Positions 38,013 through 47,579 are shown, counted from the stretch's first letter. The stretch is 64,000 nt of DNA from Gottschalkia acidurici 9a (GCF_000299355.1 NC_018664.1:591115-655114), one strand, 5' to 3'. The notes: generated by a model from the letters alone, not told the origin. Translations and numbers: made by a program.

Positions 38013-38066
38013 TTAGGAATATGAGTGTAATAATGCATACATTCTATAAAAATAGGAGTGATTAAC

Positions 38067-40130
38067 ATGAAAAAGAAAATTTCATTAGCACTATCGGTAG
38101 GAGTATTACTTACAACATTATCTCCAGTACAAGGATTCGCAAAGACCAATAATACTGAAATAGTACTTAATTCAGAAGTAGATGTGGAAAAGTACATACC
38201 TAGAATAAAGTCAATTTTTCAAATAGGTGATGAGTACGATAATTTCTACGTACTTAGAAATGGTAGAAGTGACACAATTGGACTAGATTGGGTGAATGAT
38301 AATGGAAATATAAGTGTAGATATCGATAGGGATGGAAATGTAGTAGGCTACTGGAAGCATGAAAACTACACAAATAGAGATGAAAGAGTCTACAAATTTC
38401 CTAAGATAACTATAGAAGAGGGAGAAAAAATTGCTAAAGATCTTATAAATAAGGTATTTCCAGAGATATCAAATAAAATTGAAAAAAATATGAAATATGG
38501 CTATGACACTTATAATATGTATAGCTTAGGAGAGTATTCATATAACTTTATAAGAACCGAAAACGATGTACCTTTTGAAAATAACACTATATATGTTCGA
38601 GTAGATAATCAGAAAGGTGAAGTCACTAGTTTTAGCTCAAGTATTGAAAAAAATCTTAGATTCCCAGGTAAAGAAGGGATAATGTCAGAAGATGAGGCTA
38701 AAGAGTTATATAAAGAGAATGTAGGACTAGAGTTAATGTATAAGTTAAGAGGAATAGACAATGGATTTGAACCCTATTTAGGATACAGTATAACTAGCAT
38801 AGATAAAGTAGTAGATGCTAGGACAAAAGATATAGTAAGTAATTCACAACAATACTATTATCATCTATATGAATACAATCAACAGGAAGAATTATCAAGT
38901 GAAGAGGAAAGTAAGTTAGTAAATTCCAAAGTAATAATAAGTAAGCAAGACGCAAGTGAAAAAATGATAGACACATTCAAGCTAGGTGAAGGTTATGAAG
39001 TATCTGGACATCAACTGGTAAAATGCAAAGAAAAAGATCAGTATATATGGTATATGATGGTTTCAAAAAATGAAGAAAACTATGGTTCAGCTTCAAGAGC
39101 AGAGCTAGATGCTAAGACAGGTCAAATTATAAGTTTCTCTGATCCTGGATCAAGTGGTGTTTACGAAAGAGAGAGTTCGAAATATAGTAAAGAAGAATTA
39201 CTCAAAAAAGCAAAAGACTTTATACAAAAGAGTAATCCTGAAAAGTATAAAGAGGTAGAGTATGTAGAAAATAATGATATGTACGTAGACGGTGAAATTA
39301 AAGTATATGATTTTCAGTTTATTAAAAAATTAAATGATATTAAAGTTGAAAATAGTGGATTTAGAGTGACGATAAGTGCTGTTACAGGAAATATAGTTGG
39401 CTATAATTATAATTGGGATGATTCAGACCTTCCTTTAGTAGAAAATATCATAGACAAAGATAAAGCAAAGAGTATATTACTAGATGATAAAACACTAGAG
39501 CTTCAATATCAAAGTGAAAATAACGATCAAAAGAATATCAAATTAGTATATGACTTTAAAGATAAACACTTATCAATAGATGCAAAAACAGGAGAGATTA
39601 TAGATAATAGAAATGAAATAATGAATATATATGGTAAAAGTAATTACAGAGATATAGAAAATAGCTTTGCAAAAGATCAGATAAAAAGATTACAAGAAAA
39701 CATTGTTTTATTTGAAGGTGAAGATTTCAAACCAAAGTCAGAGATAACACAAAAAGATTTTTTAAGTTTACTTATACAAACTAAAGAATCTTTTTATCCA
39801 GGAAGTGATGAAGAATTTTTATATGAATTATTGGTTATGAGGAACATTATAGAAGATGAAGAAAAAAATCCAGAAGGAAAGGTAACGAGAGAAGAAGCTA
39901 TAAAATATATAGTTAGAGCTTTTGGACAAGAACAATCAGACGATCCAGGAGATATCTATAAGATAGGCTATAATGATGAAGAGCAGATAGACGAGAAACT
40001 AAAGGGCAATGTTGCAATAGCTAAAGGATTAGGAATTATAAGTGGAGAAGGAAACTTCAGACCAAAAGATAACTTGAGAAGAGATGAAGCAGCTGTATTA
40101 ATATACAATATACTAAATAGAAGTAACTAG
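38067..40130 (+). CDS. Secreted PepSY/YcdB-like protein with SLH anchor, array copy 2
   Basis: 687 residues. The signal peptide MKKKISLALSVGVLLTTLSP ends near GFAK. The mature part begins with VEKYIPRIKSIFQIGDEYDNF, then PepSY/YcdB-type repeats (EGEKIAKDLINKVFPEIS, EDEAKELYKENVGLELMYKL, KEELLKKAKDFIQKSNPEKY, closing LDAKTGQIISF and IDAKTGEIID). SLH segments start at about residue 530, ending in NFRPKDNLRRDEAAVLIYN. I place the start at the ATG 38067 behind AGGAGTGATTAAC; a GTG nine bases earlier overlaps that site. It ends in NILNRSN like copy 4, and its upstream region also matches copy 4. Confidence 0.8.
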   Translation: MKKKISLALSVGVLLTTLSPVQGFAKTNNTEIVLNSEVDVEKYIPRIKSIFQIGDEYDNFYVLRNGRSDTIGLDWVNDNGNISVDIDRDGNVVGYWKHENYTNRDERVYKFPKITIEEGEKIAKDLINKVFPEISNKIEKNMKYGYDTYNMYSLGEYSYNFIRTENDVPFENNTIYVRVDNQKGEVTSFSSSIEKNLRFPGKEGIMSEDEAKELYKENVGLELMYKLRGIDNGFEPYLGYSITSIDKVVDARTKDIVSNSQQYYYHLYEYNQQEELSSEEESKLVNSKVIISKQDASEKMIDTFKLGEGYEVSGHQLVKCKEKDQYIWYMMVSKNEENYGSASRAELDAKTGQIISFSDPGSSGVYERESSKYSKEELLKKAKDFIQKSNPEKYKEVEYVENNDMYVDGEIKVYDFQFIKKLNDIKVENSGFRVTISAVTGNIVGYNYNWDDSDLPLVENIIDKDKAKSILLDDKTLELQYQSENNDQKNIKLVYDFKDKHLSIDAKTGEIIDNRNEIMNIYGKSNYRDIENSFAKDQIKRLQENIVLFEGEDFKPKSEITQKDFLSLLIQTKESFYPGSDEEFLYELLVMRNIIEDEEKNPEGKVTREEAIKYIVRAFGQEQSDDPGDIYKIGYNDEEQIDEKLKGNVAIAKGLGIISGEGNFRPKDNLRRDEAAVLIYNILNRSN

Positions 40131-40161
40131 TATAGAGATTTTAAGCAATGACGTAATAAAT

Positions 40162-40213
40162 AGCCATTATTTAAGAATGAGATATGTAATGTTCTTAAAT
40201 AATGGTTTTTTAT
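40162..40213 (+). terminator. Terminator after array copy 2
   Basis: AGCCATTATTTAAGAA pairs with TTCTTAAATAATGGTT, then T-run. It is nearly identical to the one after copy 4. Confidence 0.8.
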
Positions 40214-40224
40214 ATTGCATAAGT

Positions 40225-40253
40225 TTGTAAAGTACATAGAAATATTATACAAT
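40225..40253 (+). promoter_or_regulatory. Array promoter, copy 3
   Basis: TTGTAA, 17 bases, TACAAT, followed by TTATGATAATA. Confidence 0.7.
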
Positions 40254-40306
40254 TTATGATAATAAAACTATAATTTAAATATGTTACAAGAGGAGGAACG
40301 ATTAAA

Positions 40307-42367
40307 ATGAAAAAGAAAATTTCATTAGCATTATCAGTAGGGGTATTACTTACTACACTATCTCCATTACAAACAGTGGCGAATGCAGATAATGTGAGAG
40401 TAGTAGTAGGAACTTCAAATGTTGTAGATAGATTAGATGTAGAAAAATACATACCTAAAATAAAGTCAATTTTTCAAATAGGTGATGAATATAATGAATT
40501 TGAAACACACCAATTTAATGGAATGAATTTAATTCAATTAACATGGCGCAACAGTAGTGGAAGTATAGGGGTATCTATCGATAAGGATGGAGATATAGTA
40601 GGATATTATAAAAGCGAATATGGAACAAATAGTAATAGAGAACTTTATCAATTCCCAAAACTAAGTAAAAAAGATGGAGAAAAAATAGCTAAGGAATTTG
40701 TAAATAAGGTATTGCCAGAGATGGCTGATAAGGTAAAAATTAGTAATGATAATTATGACTATGATATGTATAACTTAAGAGGTTACTTTTATAAATTTAC
40801 AAGAGTTGAAAATGATATACCTTTTAATAATCAAAGTATATATGTTAGTGTAGACAATCAAAAAGGAGAAGTAACAGACTTTAATTTACACGGACAAAAA
40901 AATTATAAGTTCCCGGGCAAAGAGGGAATAATATCGGAAGAGGAAGCCAGAGAACTATATAGAGAAAAAGTAGGACTAGAGTTAATGTATAAGCTAAGAG
41001 GTATAGACAGTGATCTTGAACCCTATTTAGGATACAGTATAGTAGACACAGATAAAACAATAAATGCTAAAAATAAAGACATAGAAAGTACCTCATATCA
41101 ATATCGATATCCTATAAGTAGGTATTCAAATTATGTCGAAAGTGTATCAAGTAAAGATGAAAGCAATTTAATAAATTCTAAGGTAATAATAAGTAGAACA
41201 GATGCTAGCAAAAAAATAGTAGACACATTTAGCTTAGGGGATGGATACGAAGTATCAGGAGGTCAACTAAGGAAGATTAAAGGAGAAGATAAATATTTCT
41301 GGGACATAAATGTTATGAAATATGAAGGACGAAATGGCAGTGGTACAACAGTAACAATAGACGCTAAAACAGGACAAATTATAAGCTTTTCTGATCCAGG
41401 AGCATGGGGAGACGATAAGAAGGGTGAAGTAAAGTATAAAAAAGAAGAGCTACTTAAGAAAGCAGAGGATTTCATACAAAAGAATAATCCTGAAAAATAT
41501 AAGGAAGTAGAGTATGTAGAGAGTATAGACATCCTAGATGAATACAACAAAACATATCAATTTGAATTTATTAAAAAATTAAATGATATTAAAGTTGAAA
41601 ATAGTGGATTTAGAGTGGGAATAAGTGCTATCACAGGAAATATAGTTGACTATGATTATAATTGGGATGATTTAGAGCTTCCTTTAGTAGAAAATATTAT
41701 AGACAAAGATAAAGCTAAAGAAATATTGTTTAACGGTAATAAACTAGAGCTACAATATCAAAGTGAAAATCAGGATGAGAGTAGTGCTAAACTGGTTTAT
41801 GACTTCAAAGATAAACATTTAGTAGTAGACGCAAAAACAGGAGAAATTATAGATTATAAAAAAGAGTTAGGGGAGAAACTTGATAAAAAAGACTACAAGG
41901 ATATAGAAAATAGCTTTGCAAAAGATCAGATAAATAAGCTGCAAGAATATATTGTTCTATTTGAAGGTGAAGATTTTAAACCTAAGTCAGAGATAATACA
42001 AAAAGATTTTTTAAGTTTACTTGCACAAGTTAAAGGGTTATCACATGATGAAGAATACTTATATGAATCTTTGATTATAGAGAATGTTATAAAGAATGAA
42101 GAAAAAAATCCAGAAGGAAAGGTAACGAGAGAAGAAGCTATAAAATATATAGTTAGGGCTTTTGGGCAAGAGCAGTCGGGAAATTTAGGAGATATTTATA
42201 AAATGGACTATAATGATGCAGATCAAATAGATGAAAACTTAAAGGGACATGTTGCAATAGCTAAAGGACTAGGAGTTATAAGTGGAGAAGGAAACTTCAG
42301 ACCAAAAGATAATCTAAGAAGAGATGAAGCAGCTGTATTAATATATAATATATTGAATAGAAAATAG
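40307..42367 (+). CDS. Secreted PepSY/YcdB-like protein with SLH anchor, array copy 3
   Basis: 686 residues with the same plan as copy 2: signal peptide (KKKISLALSVGVLLTTLSP), an opening DVEKYIPKIKSIFQIGDEYNEF, PepSY/YcdB-type repeats closing in IDAKTGQIISF and VDAKTGEIIDY, and SLH segments from about residue 525. The middle part (FIKKLNDIKVENSGFRV) is nearly identical in DNA to copy 2, whereas the N-terminal 130 residues differ a good deal. Lipid or peptide binding by this outer part may therefore be diversified. AGAGGAGGAACGATTAAA precedes the ATG. It ends in NILNRK like copy 5. Secreted and wall-bound; the function is unknown. Confidence 0.8.
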   Translation: MKKKISLALSVGVLLTTLSPLQTVANADNVRVVVGTSNVVDRLDVEKYIPKIKSIFQIGDEYNEFETHQFNGMNLIQLTWRNSSGSIGVSIDKDGDIVGYYKSEYGTNSNRELYQFPKLSKKDGEKIAKEFVNKVLPEMADKVKISNDNYDYDMYNLRGYFYKFTRVENDIPFNNQSIYVSVDNQKGEVTDFNLHGQKNYKFPGKEGIISEEEARELYREKVGLELMYKLRGIDSDLEPYLGYSIVDTDKTINAKNKDIESTSYQYRYPISRYSNYVESVSSKDESNLINSKVIISRTDASKKIVDTFSLGDGYEVSGGQLRKIKGEDKYFWDINVMKYEGRNGSGTTVTIDAKTGQIISFSDPGAWGDDKKGEVKYKKEELLKKAEDFIQKNNPEKYKEVEYVESIDILDEYNKTYQFEFIKKLNDIKVENSGFRVGISAITGNIVDYDYNWDDLELPLVENIIDKDKAKEILFNGNKLELQYQSENQDESSAKLVYDFKDKHLVVDAKTGEIIDYKKELGEKLDKKDYKDIENSFAKDQINKLQEYIVLFEGEDFKPKSEIIQKDFLSLLAQVKGLSHDEEYLYESLIIENVIKNEEKNPEGKVTREEAIKYIVRAFGQEQSGNLGDIYKMDYNDADQIDENLKGHVAIAKGLGVISGEGNFRPKDNLRRDEAAVLIYNILNRK

Positions 42368-42381
42368 AGTTAAATTAAGTG

Positions 42382-42428
42382 TATAGACTAGCGAAGTGTA
42401 AAGGTAAACTCGTTAGTCTATTTTTATA
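42382..42428 (+). terminator. Terminator after array copy 3
   Basis: ATAGACTAGCGA pairs with TCGTTAGTCTAT (one G-T pair), then TTTTTATAAT. The following 42429-42556 is spacer with no gene seen. Confidence 0.75.
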
Positions 42429-42556
42429 ATAAAAATGAAATAAAATTATGAATGATTAAACATTAAGAAGATTACAACTTATAGCGAAATAAAGAGATAT
42501 ATTTAAAGATTTGCATATAGACAACTCTTAATCTGGCATTCCTCTTACTAAATAAC

Positions 42557-42585
42557 TTGAAAACGTTCTAGCAATATTATACAAT
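42557..42585 (+). promoter_or_regulatory. Array promoter, copy 4
   Basis: TTGAAA, 17 bases, TACAAT, followed by TTAGGAATA as in copy 2. Confidence 0.7.
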
Positions 42586-42640
42586 TTAGGAATACAAATG
42601 TGTAATAAGACAAACTTTACAATGAAAGGGAGCGATTAAT

Positions 42641-44722
42641 ATGAAAAAGAAAATTTCATTAGCACTGTCAGTAGGGGTGCTACTTACTACATTATCTCCG
42701 GTTCAGACATTAGCAAAATCTAGTAATACAGCGATAATAAGTAGTTCAAGTATAGATGTTGATAAATATATACCTAAAATAAAAGCAATTTTTCAGATAA
42801 GTGATGATTACGACAACTTTAGAACGAATAAATATAGAGACGAAGATATAATAGAACTATCATGGTATATTACAGACAAAGGAGAAATAAGTGTATCTAT
42901 TGATTCAGAAGGAAATATAGTAAGATATTATAACTGGAAAAATGATATGAATAGAGAGGAAAAAGTCTATAAATTTCCTAAGATAAGCAAAGAAGAGGGA
43001 GAAAAAATAGCTAGAGATTTTATAAGAAAAATATCACCGGAAATAGCAGATAAAATTGAACTTAAAGATGATTATGAACGATACGGAATATATAATGAAC
43101 ATAGTTTAGAGGGATATACTTATATATTTACAGAAACCGAGAATAATGTACCTATTAGTGATAAATCTATAAATGTTACAGTGGATGGTCAAAATGGGGA
43201 AGTAATAAGCTATTACCCATATGGACAAAAAAATTTAAAGCTTCCAAATAAAGAAGGAATAATATCAGAAGATGAAGCTAAAGAACTATATAGAGAAAAA
43301 GTAGGGCTAGAGTTAATGTATAAATTAAGAGGAGTAGATAATAACTTTGAGCGTTACTTAGGATATACCATAACTAATACGGATAAGACAATAGATGCTA
43401 AAACTAAAGACATAGTAAGTACTTCTGAAAATTATATGTATCCAATATATAGACAATACTTATACGAAAAAGGAGTAGAGAATGTATCAAGTGCAGAGGA
43501 AAATACACTAATAAACTCTAAAGCAATAATAAGTAGGAATGATGCGAGTAAAAAAATATTAGATACATTTAAACTAGGTGAGGGATATGAAGTATCTACA
43601 TCCCATATAGAAAAGATTAAAGAAGAAGATAATTACATATGGGTAGTATCGATTATGAGATACGAGAAAGATGGAAGTAGTAGTGCAGATGCAGCTGTAA
43701 ATGCTAAGACTGGTGAGATTATAGGATTTTCTGACCCTAGATCATGGGATGAAGACGATAATGAAAAAGTAAAATATAGCAAGGAAGAACTATTAAAAAA
43801 GGCAAAAGAATTTATACAAAAGAATAATCCAGAGAAATATAAAGAAACAGAATATGTAGAAATCAGTGGCATAGATCAATATGGATATAGCAATGAGTAT
43901 CAATTCCAATTTATTAGAAAGTCAAACGATATCAAAGTTGAAAATAGTGGTTTTAGAGTAGTGATAAGTGGTGTAACAGGAAACGTAGTTGACTATTCCT
44001 ATAGCTGGGATGATTCAGAGCTTCCTTTAGCAGAGGATATTATAGGTGAAGACAAAGCCAAAGAAGTAATATTCGATGGTAAGGAACTAGAACTAGAATA
44101 TCAAGGTGAAAATGAAGATAAAGAAAATATTAAACTAGTTTATGACTTCAAAGATAAGCATTTAGTAGTAGATGCAAAAACGGGAGAAATTGTAGATAAT
44201 AAAAAAGAGTTAGAGCGAAAATACGGTAAAAAAACCTACAAGGATATAGAAAATAGCTTTGCAAAGAATCAAATAGAAAAACTACAAGAAAATATAACTT
44301 TATTTGAAGGTGAAGATTTTAAGCCAAAGTCGGAAATAACGCAAAAAGATTTCTTCAAATTACTTATACAAACTAAGAGGATGTTCTATGGTTGGGATGA
44401 TGAAGATTATTTATATGAAGTATTAGTGAGACAAAATATTGTAAAAAATGAGGAAAAAAATCCTGATGGAAAAGTAACGAGAGAAGAAGCAATGAAGTAT
44501 ATAGTTAGAGCTTTTGGACAAGAACAGTCGGGTAACTTGGGAGAGATATATAGAATAGATTATAATGATGCAGACCAGATTGATAGTAGTCTAAGAGGAC
44601 ATGTTGCAATAGCTAAAGGACTAGGAATTATAAGTGGAGAAGGAAACTTTAGACCAAAAGATAATTTAAGAAGAGACGAGGCAGCTGTATTAATATACAA
44701 TATATTAAATAGAAGTAACTAG
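42641..44722 (+). CDS. Secreted PepSY/YcdB-like protein with SLH anchor, array copy 4
   Basis: 693 residues, same plan as copies 2, 3 and 5. The opening after the signal peptide is DVDKYIPKIKAIFQISDDYD. PepSY/YcdB-type repeats include EEGEKIARDFIRKISPEIAD, KAKEFIQKNNPEKYKE and closings VNAKTGEIIGF and VDAKTGEIVD. SLH segments run from about residue 535 to the end (KDIENSFAKNQIEKLQ, KVTREEAMKYIVRAFG, NFRPKDNLRRDEAAVLIYN). The coding region is closest to copy 5; for example 44036-44190 differs from 46290-46444 at only a few bases. The flanks match copy 2 instead. GGGAGCGATTAAT precedes the ATG. Confidence 0.8.
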   Translation: MKKKISLALSVGVLLTTLSPVQTLAKSSNTAIISSSSIDVDKYIPKIKAIFQISDDYDNFRTNKYRDEDIIELSWYITDKGEISVSIDSEGNIVRYYNWKNDMNREEKVYKFPKISKEEGEKIARDFIRKISPEIADKIELKDDYERYGIYNEHSLEGYTYIFTETENNVPISDKSINVTVDGQNGEVISYYPYGQKNLKLPNKEGIISEDEAKELYREKVGLELMYKLRGVDNNFERYLGYTITNTDKTIDAKTKDIVSTSENYMYPIYRQYLYEKGVENVSSAEENTLINSKAIISRNDASKKILDTFKLGEGYEVSTSHIEKIKEEDNYIWVVSIMRYEKDGSSSADAAVNAKTGEIIGFSDPRSWDEDDNEKVKYSKEELLKKAKEFIQKNNPEKYKETEYVEISGIDQYGYSNEYQFQFIRKSNDIKVENSGFRVVISGVTGNVVDYSYSWDDSELPLAEDIIGEDKAKEVIFDGKELELEYQGENEDKENIKLVYDFKDKHLVVDAKTGEIVDNKKELERKYGKKTYKDIENSFAKNQIEKLQENITLFEGEDFKPKSEITQKDFFKLLIQTKRMFYGWDDEDYLYEVLVRQNIVKNEEKNPDGKVTREEAMKYIVRAFGQEQSGNLGEIYRIDYNDADQIDSSLRGHVAIAKGLGIISGEGNFRPKDNLRRDEAAVLIYNILNRSN

Positions 44723-44753
44723 TACAGAGATTTTAAGCAATGACGTAATAAAG

Positions 44754-44806
44754 AGCCACTATTTAAGGATAAGATATGTAAAGTTCTTAAATAGTGGTTT
44801 TTTATA
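44754..44806 (+). terminator. Terminator after array copy 4
   Basis: AGCCACTATTTAAGGA pairs with TTCTTAAATAGTGGTT, then T-run. It shares its whole spacer with the one after copy 2. Confidence 0.8.
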
Positions 44807-44816
44807 TTACATAAGT

Positions 44817-44845
44817 TTGAAAAGTATATAGAAATATTATACAAT
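44817..44845 (+). promoter_or_regulatory. Array promoter, copy 5
   Basis: TTGAAA, 17 bases, TACAAT, followed by TTATGAATAA as in copy 3. Confidence 0.7.
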
Positions 44846-44899
44846 TTATGAATAAGAAAACTGTAATATAAATATGTAACAATAGGAGGAATGATTTAA

Positions 44900-46978
44900 A
44901 TGAAAAAGAAAATTTCATTAGCACTATCAGTAGGGGTATTGCTTACTACACTATCTCCAGTTCAAACATTAGCGGAATCTAATAGTACAGCAATAATAAG
45001 TAGTTCAAGTATAGATATTGATAAATACATACCTAAAATAAAAGCAATTTTTCAGATAAGTGATGATTACGATAACTTTAGAACAAACAGATATAGAAGA
45101 GAAGATATAATAGAACTATCATGGTCTAGTAGAGATAAAGGAGAAATAAATGTATCTATTGATTCAGAAGGAAATATATTAAGGTACTATAACTGGAAGC
45201 ATAATATGAATAGAGATGAAAAAGTTTATAGATTTCCTAAGATAAACAAAGAAGAGGGAGAAAAAATAGCTAGAGACCTTATAAAAAGAATATCGCCTGA
45301 AATAGCGGGCAAGATTGAAATTATAGATAATCCTGAACGATATGTAATGTATGACGGATATAATTTAGAGGGATATACTTATAACTTTACAAGAACTGAG
45401 AATAAAGTTCCTGTTAATGATGAAATTATAAACGTTATGGTAGACGGACAGAGTGGAGAAGTAGTAAGTCTTTATTCTCATGGACAAAAAGATTTAAAAT
45501 TTCCAAGTAAAGAAGGAATAATATCAGAAGATGAAGCTAAAGAACTATATAAAGGAAAAGTGGGATTAGAGCTAGTATATAAACTAAGAGGTGTAGATAA
45601 TGAATTTGAACGTTATTTAGCATATAATATAACTAATACAGATAAGACTATAGATGCTAAAACTAAAGAAATAATAAGTACTTCTCAAAAATACTATTAT
45701 CCATTAGATAGGTACTCCTTATACGAAAAAGGCCTAGAAAGCGTATCAAGTGAAGATGAACGTAAATTGATAAACTCTAAATCAATAATAAGTAAAGAAG
45801 ATGCTAGTAGAAAAATAGTAGATACATTTAATCTAGGAGATGGATATGAAATATACACATCTCAATTAGAAAAGGTTCGAGAAGATGATCAGTATATATG
45901 GGAAGTAATGATCACGAAATATAGAGGAAATGGAAGTAGTACCACAGGTGCAGCAGTAGATGCTAAGACAGGTGAGATTATAGACTTCTCTGATCCAGGA
46001 TCATGGAATGAAGCCGATAATGGAAAAATAAAATATAGTAAGGAAGAGTTACTTAGAAAAGCAAAAGATTTCGTACAAAAGAATAGCCCTGAAAAATATA
46101 AAGAGATAGAGTATATAGAAAGTGTTGATGTAGATCCATATGAAGAAAATAAAATATATCAATTTATATTTATTAGAAAGTTAAATGATATTAAAGTTGA
46201 AAATAGTGGTTTTAGAGTAATGATAAGTGGTGTAACAGGAAACATAGTTGACTATTCCTATAGCTGGGATGATTCAGAGTTTCCTTTAGCAGAGGATATT
46301 ATAGGTGAAGACAAAGCCAAAGAAATAATATTCGATGGTAAGGAACTAGAGTTAGAATATCAAGGTGAAAATGAAGATAAAGAAAATATTAAACTAGTTT
46401 ATGACTTCAAAGATAAGCATTTAGTAGTAGATGCAAAAACGGGAGAAATTATAGACGACAAAAAAGAGTTTAGCGATAAATACAGTAATAAAGCATATAA
46501 AGATATAGGGAATAGCTTTGCAAAGAATCAGATAGAAAAATTACAAGAAAGTATAATTTTATTTAAAGGTGAAGACTTCAAACCAAAGTCAGAGATAACA
46601 CAAAAAGATTTTCTAAAATTACTTGTACAAACTAAGGGTATGTTCTATATTTGGGATGATGACGACTATTTATATGAAGTGTTAGCAGAAGAAAATATTG
46701 TAAGTAATGAAGAAAAAAACCCAGGAGGAAAAGTAACAAGAGAAGAAGCTATAAAGTATATAGTTAGAGCTTTTGGACAAGAGCAGTCGGGTAACTTGGG
46801 AGATATATATAGAATAGATTATAATGATGCAGACCAGATTGATAGTAGCCTAAGAGGACATGTTGCAATAGCTAAAGGACTAGGAATTATAAGCGGAGAA
46901 GGAAACTTCAGACCGAAAGATAATTTAAGAAGAGATGAAGCAGCTGTATTAATATATAATATATTAAATAGAAAATAG
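44900..46978 (+). CDS. Secreted PepSY/YcdB-like protein with SLH anchor, array copy 5
   Basis: 692 residues, close to copy 4 over the whole length. After the signal peptide it opens with DIDKYIPKIKAIFQISDDYD; repeats close in VDAKTGEIIDF and VDAKTGEIIDD; SLH segments are KAYKDIGNSFAKNQIEKL, KVTREEAIKYIVRAFG and NFRPKDNLRRDEAAVLIYN. AATAGGAGGAATGATTTAA precedes the ATG. It ends in NILNRK as in copy 3. No clear terminator follows; 46979-47153 is spacer with a seven-codon frame that I do not call. Wall attachment follows from the SLH family; the function of the outer part is unknown. Confidence 0.8.
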   Translation: MKKKISLALSVGVLLTTLSPVQTLAESNSTAIISSSSIDIDKYIPKIKAIFQISDDYDNFRTNRYRREDIIELSWSSRDKGEINVSIDSEGNILRYYNWKHNMNRDEKVYRFPKINKEEGEKIARDLIKRISPEIAGKIEIIDNPERYVMYDGYNLEGYTYNFTRTENKVPVNDEIINVMVDGQSGEVVSLYSHGQKDLKFPSKEGIISEDEAKELYKGKVGLELVYKLRGVDNEFERYLAYNITNTDKTIDAKTKEIISTSQKYYYPLDRYSLYEKGLESVSSEDERKLINSKSIISKEDASRKIVDTFNLGDGYEIYTSQLEKVREDDQYIWEVMITKYRGNGSSTTGAAVDAKTGEIIDFSDPGSWNEADNGKIKYSKEELLRKAKDFVQKNSPEKYKEIEYIESVDVDPYEENKIYQFIFIRKLNDIKVENSGFRVMISGVTGNIVDYSYSWDDSEFPLAEDIIGEDKAKEIIFDGKELELEYQGENEDKENIKLVYDFKDKHLVVDAKTGEIIDDKKEFSDKYSNKAYKDIGNSFAKNQIEKLQESIILFKGEDFKPKSEITQKDFLKLLVQTKGMFYIWDDDDYLYEVLAEENIVSNEEKNPGGKVTREEAIKYIVRAFGQEQSGNLGDIYRIDYNDADQIDSSLRGHVAIAKGLGIISGEGNFRPKDNLRRDEAAVLIYNILNRK

Positions 46979-47153
46979 AATATAGCAAAATACATATTAA
47001 TTATACCTTTAAAGTGTCACCATTTTTTATAGACGAGCATATTTATAATTAAGGGGATTTATAAATGGAAAAATTATCTTCAAATTAATTCTGAGATACA
47101 GTATAAGCACTTAATATATTCTAAGTCTATAAAGAAAATAAAAGGGTGAAATA

Positions 47154-47552
47154 ATGGAGGATATGATTAGTACCTTTCAAATCATTTTTACAACCATAGG
47201 CGGATATATAGGTTGGGTTGTAGGTGGAATCGATGGATTTATATATGCACTGATAATGTTTGTTGTAATTGACTATATAACAGGAGTTATGGTTTCAGTA
47301 TTAGATAAACGAGTATCAAGTGATATAGGATTTAGGGGCATATTTAGAAAAGTTTTAATATTTGCAATGATTGCGATAGGAAATGTAATTGATGACTATT
47401 TAATTAAAGATGGAAATACTATTCGGACAGCTATTGTTTTTTTCTATATTTCAAATGAAGGAATAAGTATATTAGAAAATTCATCTAAGATAGGGTTACC
47501 AATTCCTGAAAAATTAAAGGCCATTTTAAAAGAAATAAACAAAGATAATTAA
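47154..47552 (+). CDS. Holin-like protein (TcdE/phage holin 4 family)
   Basis: 132 residues with three hydrophobic segments (about 12-40, 45-62 and 75-100). The motifs FVVIDYITGVMVSVLDKRVSS and FRGIFRKVLIFAMIAIGNVIDD are typical of the family of clostridial and phage holins that includes TcdE. Holins make membrane pores for endolysin or large-protein release. No endolysin, toxin or phage gene is adjacent, so it is not part of an evident prophage. AAAGGGTGAAATA precedes the ATG. It lies just after the SLH array; a role there is only a possibility. Confidence 0.8.
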   Translation: MEDMISTFQIIFTTIGGYIGWVVGGIDGFIYALIMFVVIDYITGVMVSVLDKRVSSDIGFRGIFRKVLIFAMIAIGNVIDDYLIKDGNTIRTAIVFFYISNEGISILENSSKIGLPIPEKLKAILKEINKDN

Positions 47553-47579
47553 AAGAATAAACTTATAGGAAATTATATT

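Larger units (their letters stand above)
35804..46978 (+). repeat. Five-gene tandem array of SLH-anchored PepSY/YcdB-like proteins
   Basis: Five head-to-tail paralogues of 686-698 residues fill 11.2 kb with no other gene between them. Copies 2-5 share signal peptide, promoter, ribosome site and C-terminus almost to identity. Copy 1 keeps the domain plan only. Each gene has its own promoter, and the spacers contain terminators, so they are separate transcription units. Confidence 0.85.

Noticed and set aside
38067..46978. Repeated blocks considered as CRISPR or satellite repeats
   Set aside because: The repeats are whole paralogous genes with spacers of their own, not short repeats with unique spacers.
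47064..47087. Seven-codon frame with a GGGG ribosome-like site before the holin gene
   Set aside because: Too short to support; no attenuator structure was seen with it.
47154..47552. Prophage at the holin-like gene
   Set aside because: No endolysin, tail, capsid or integrase gene lies near it; the tyrosine recombinase at 21586 belongs to a Tn554-like element 24 kb away.
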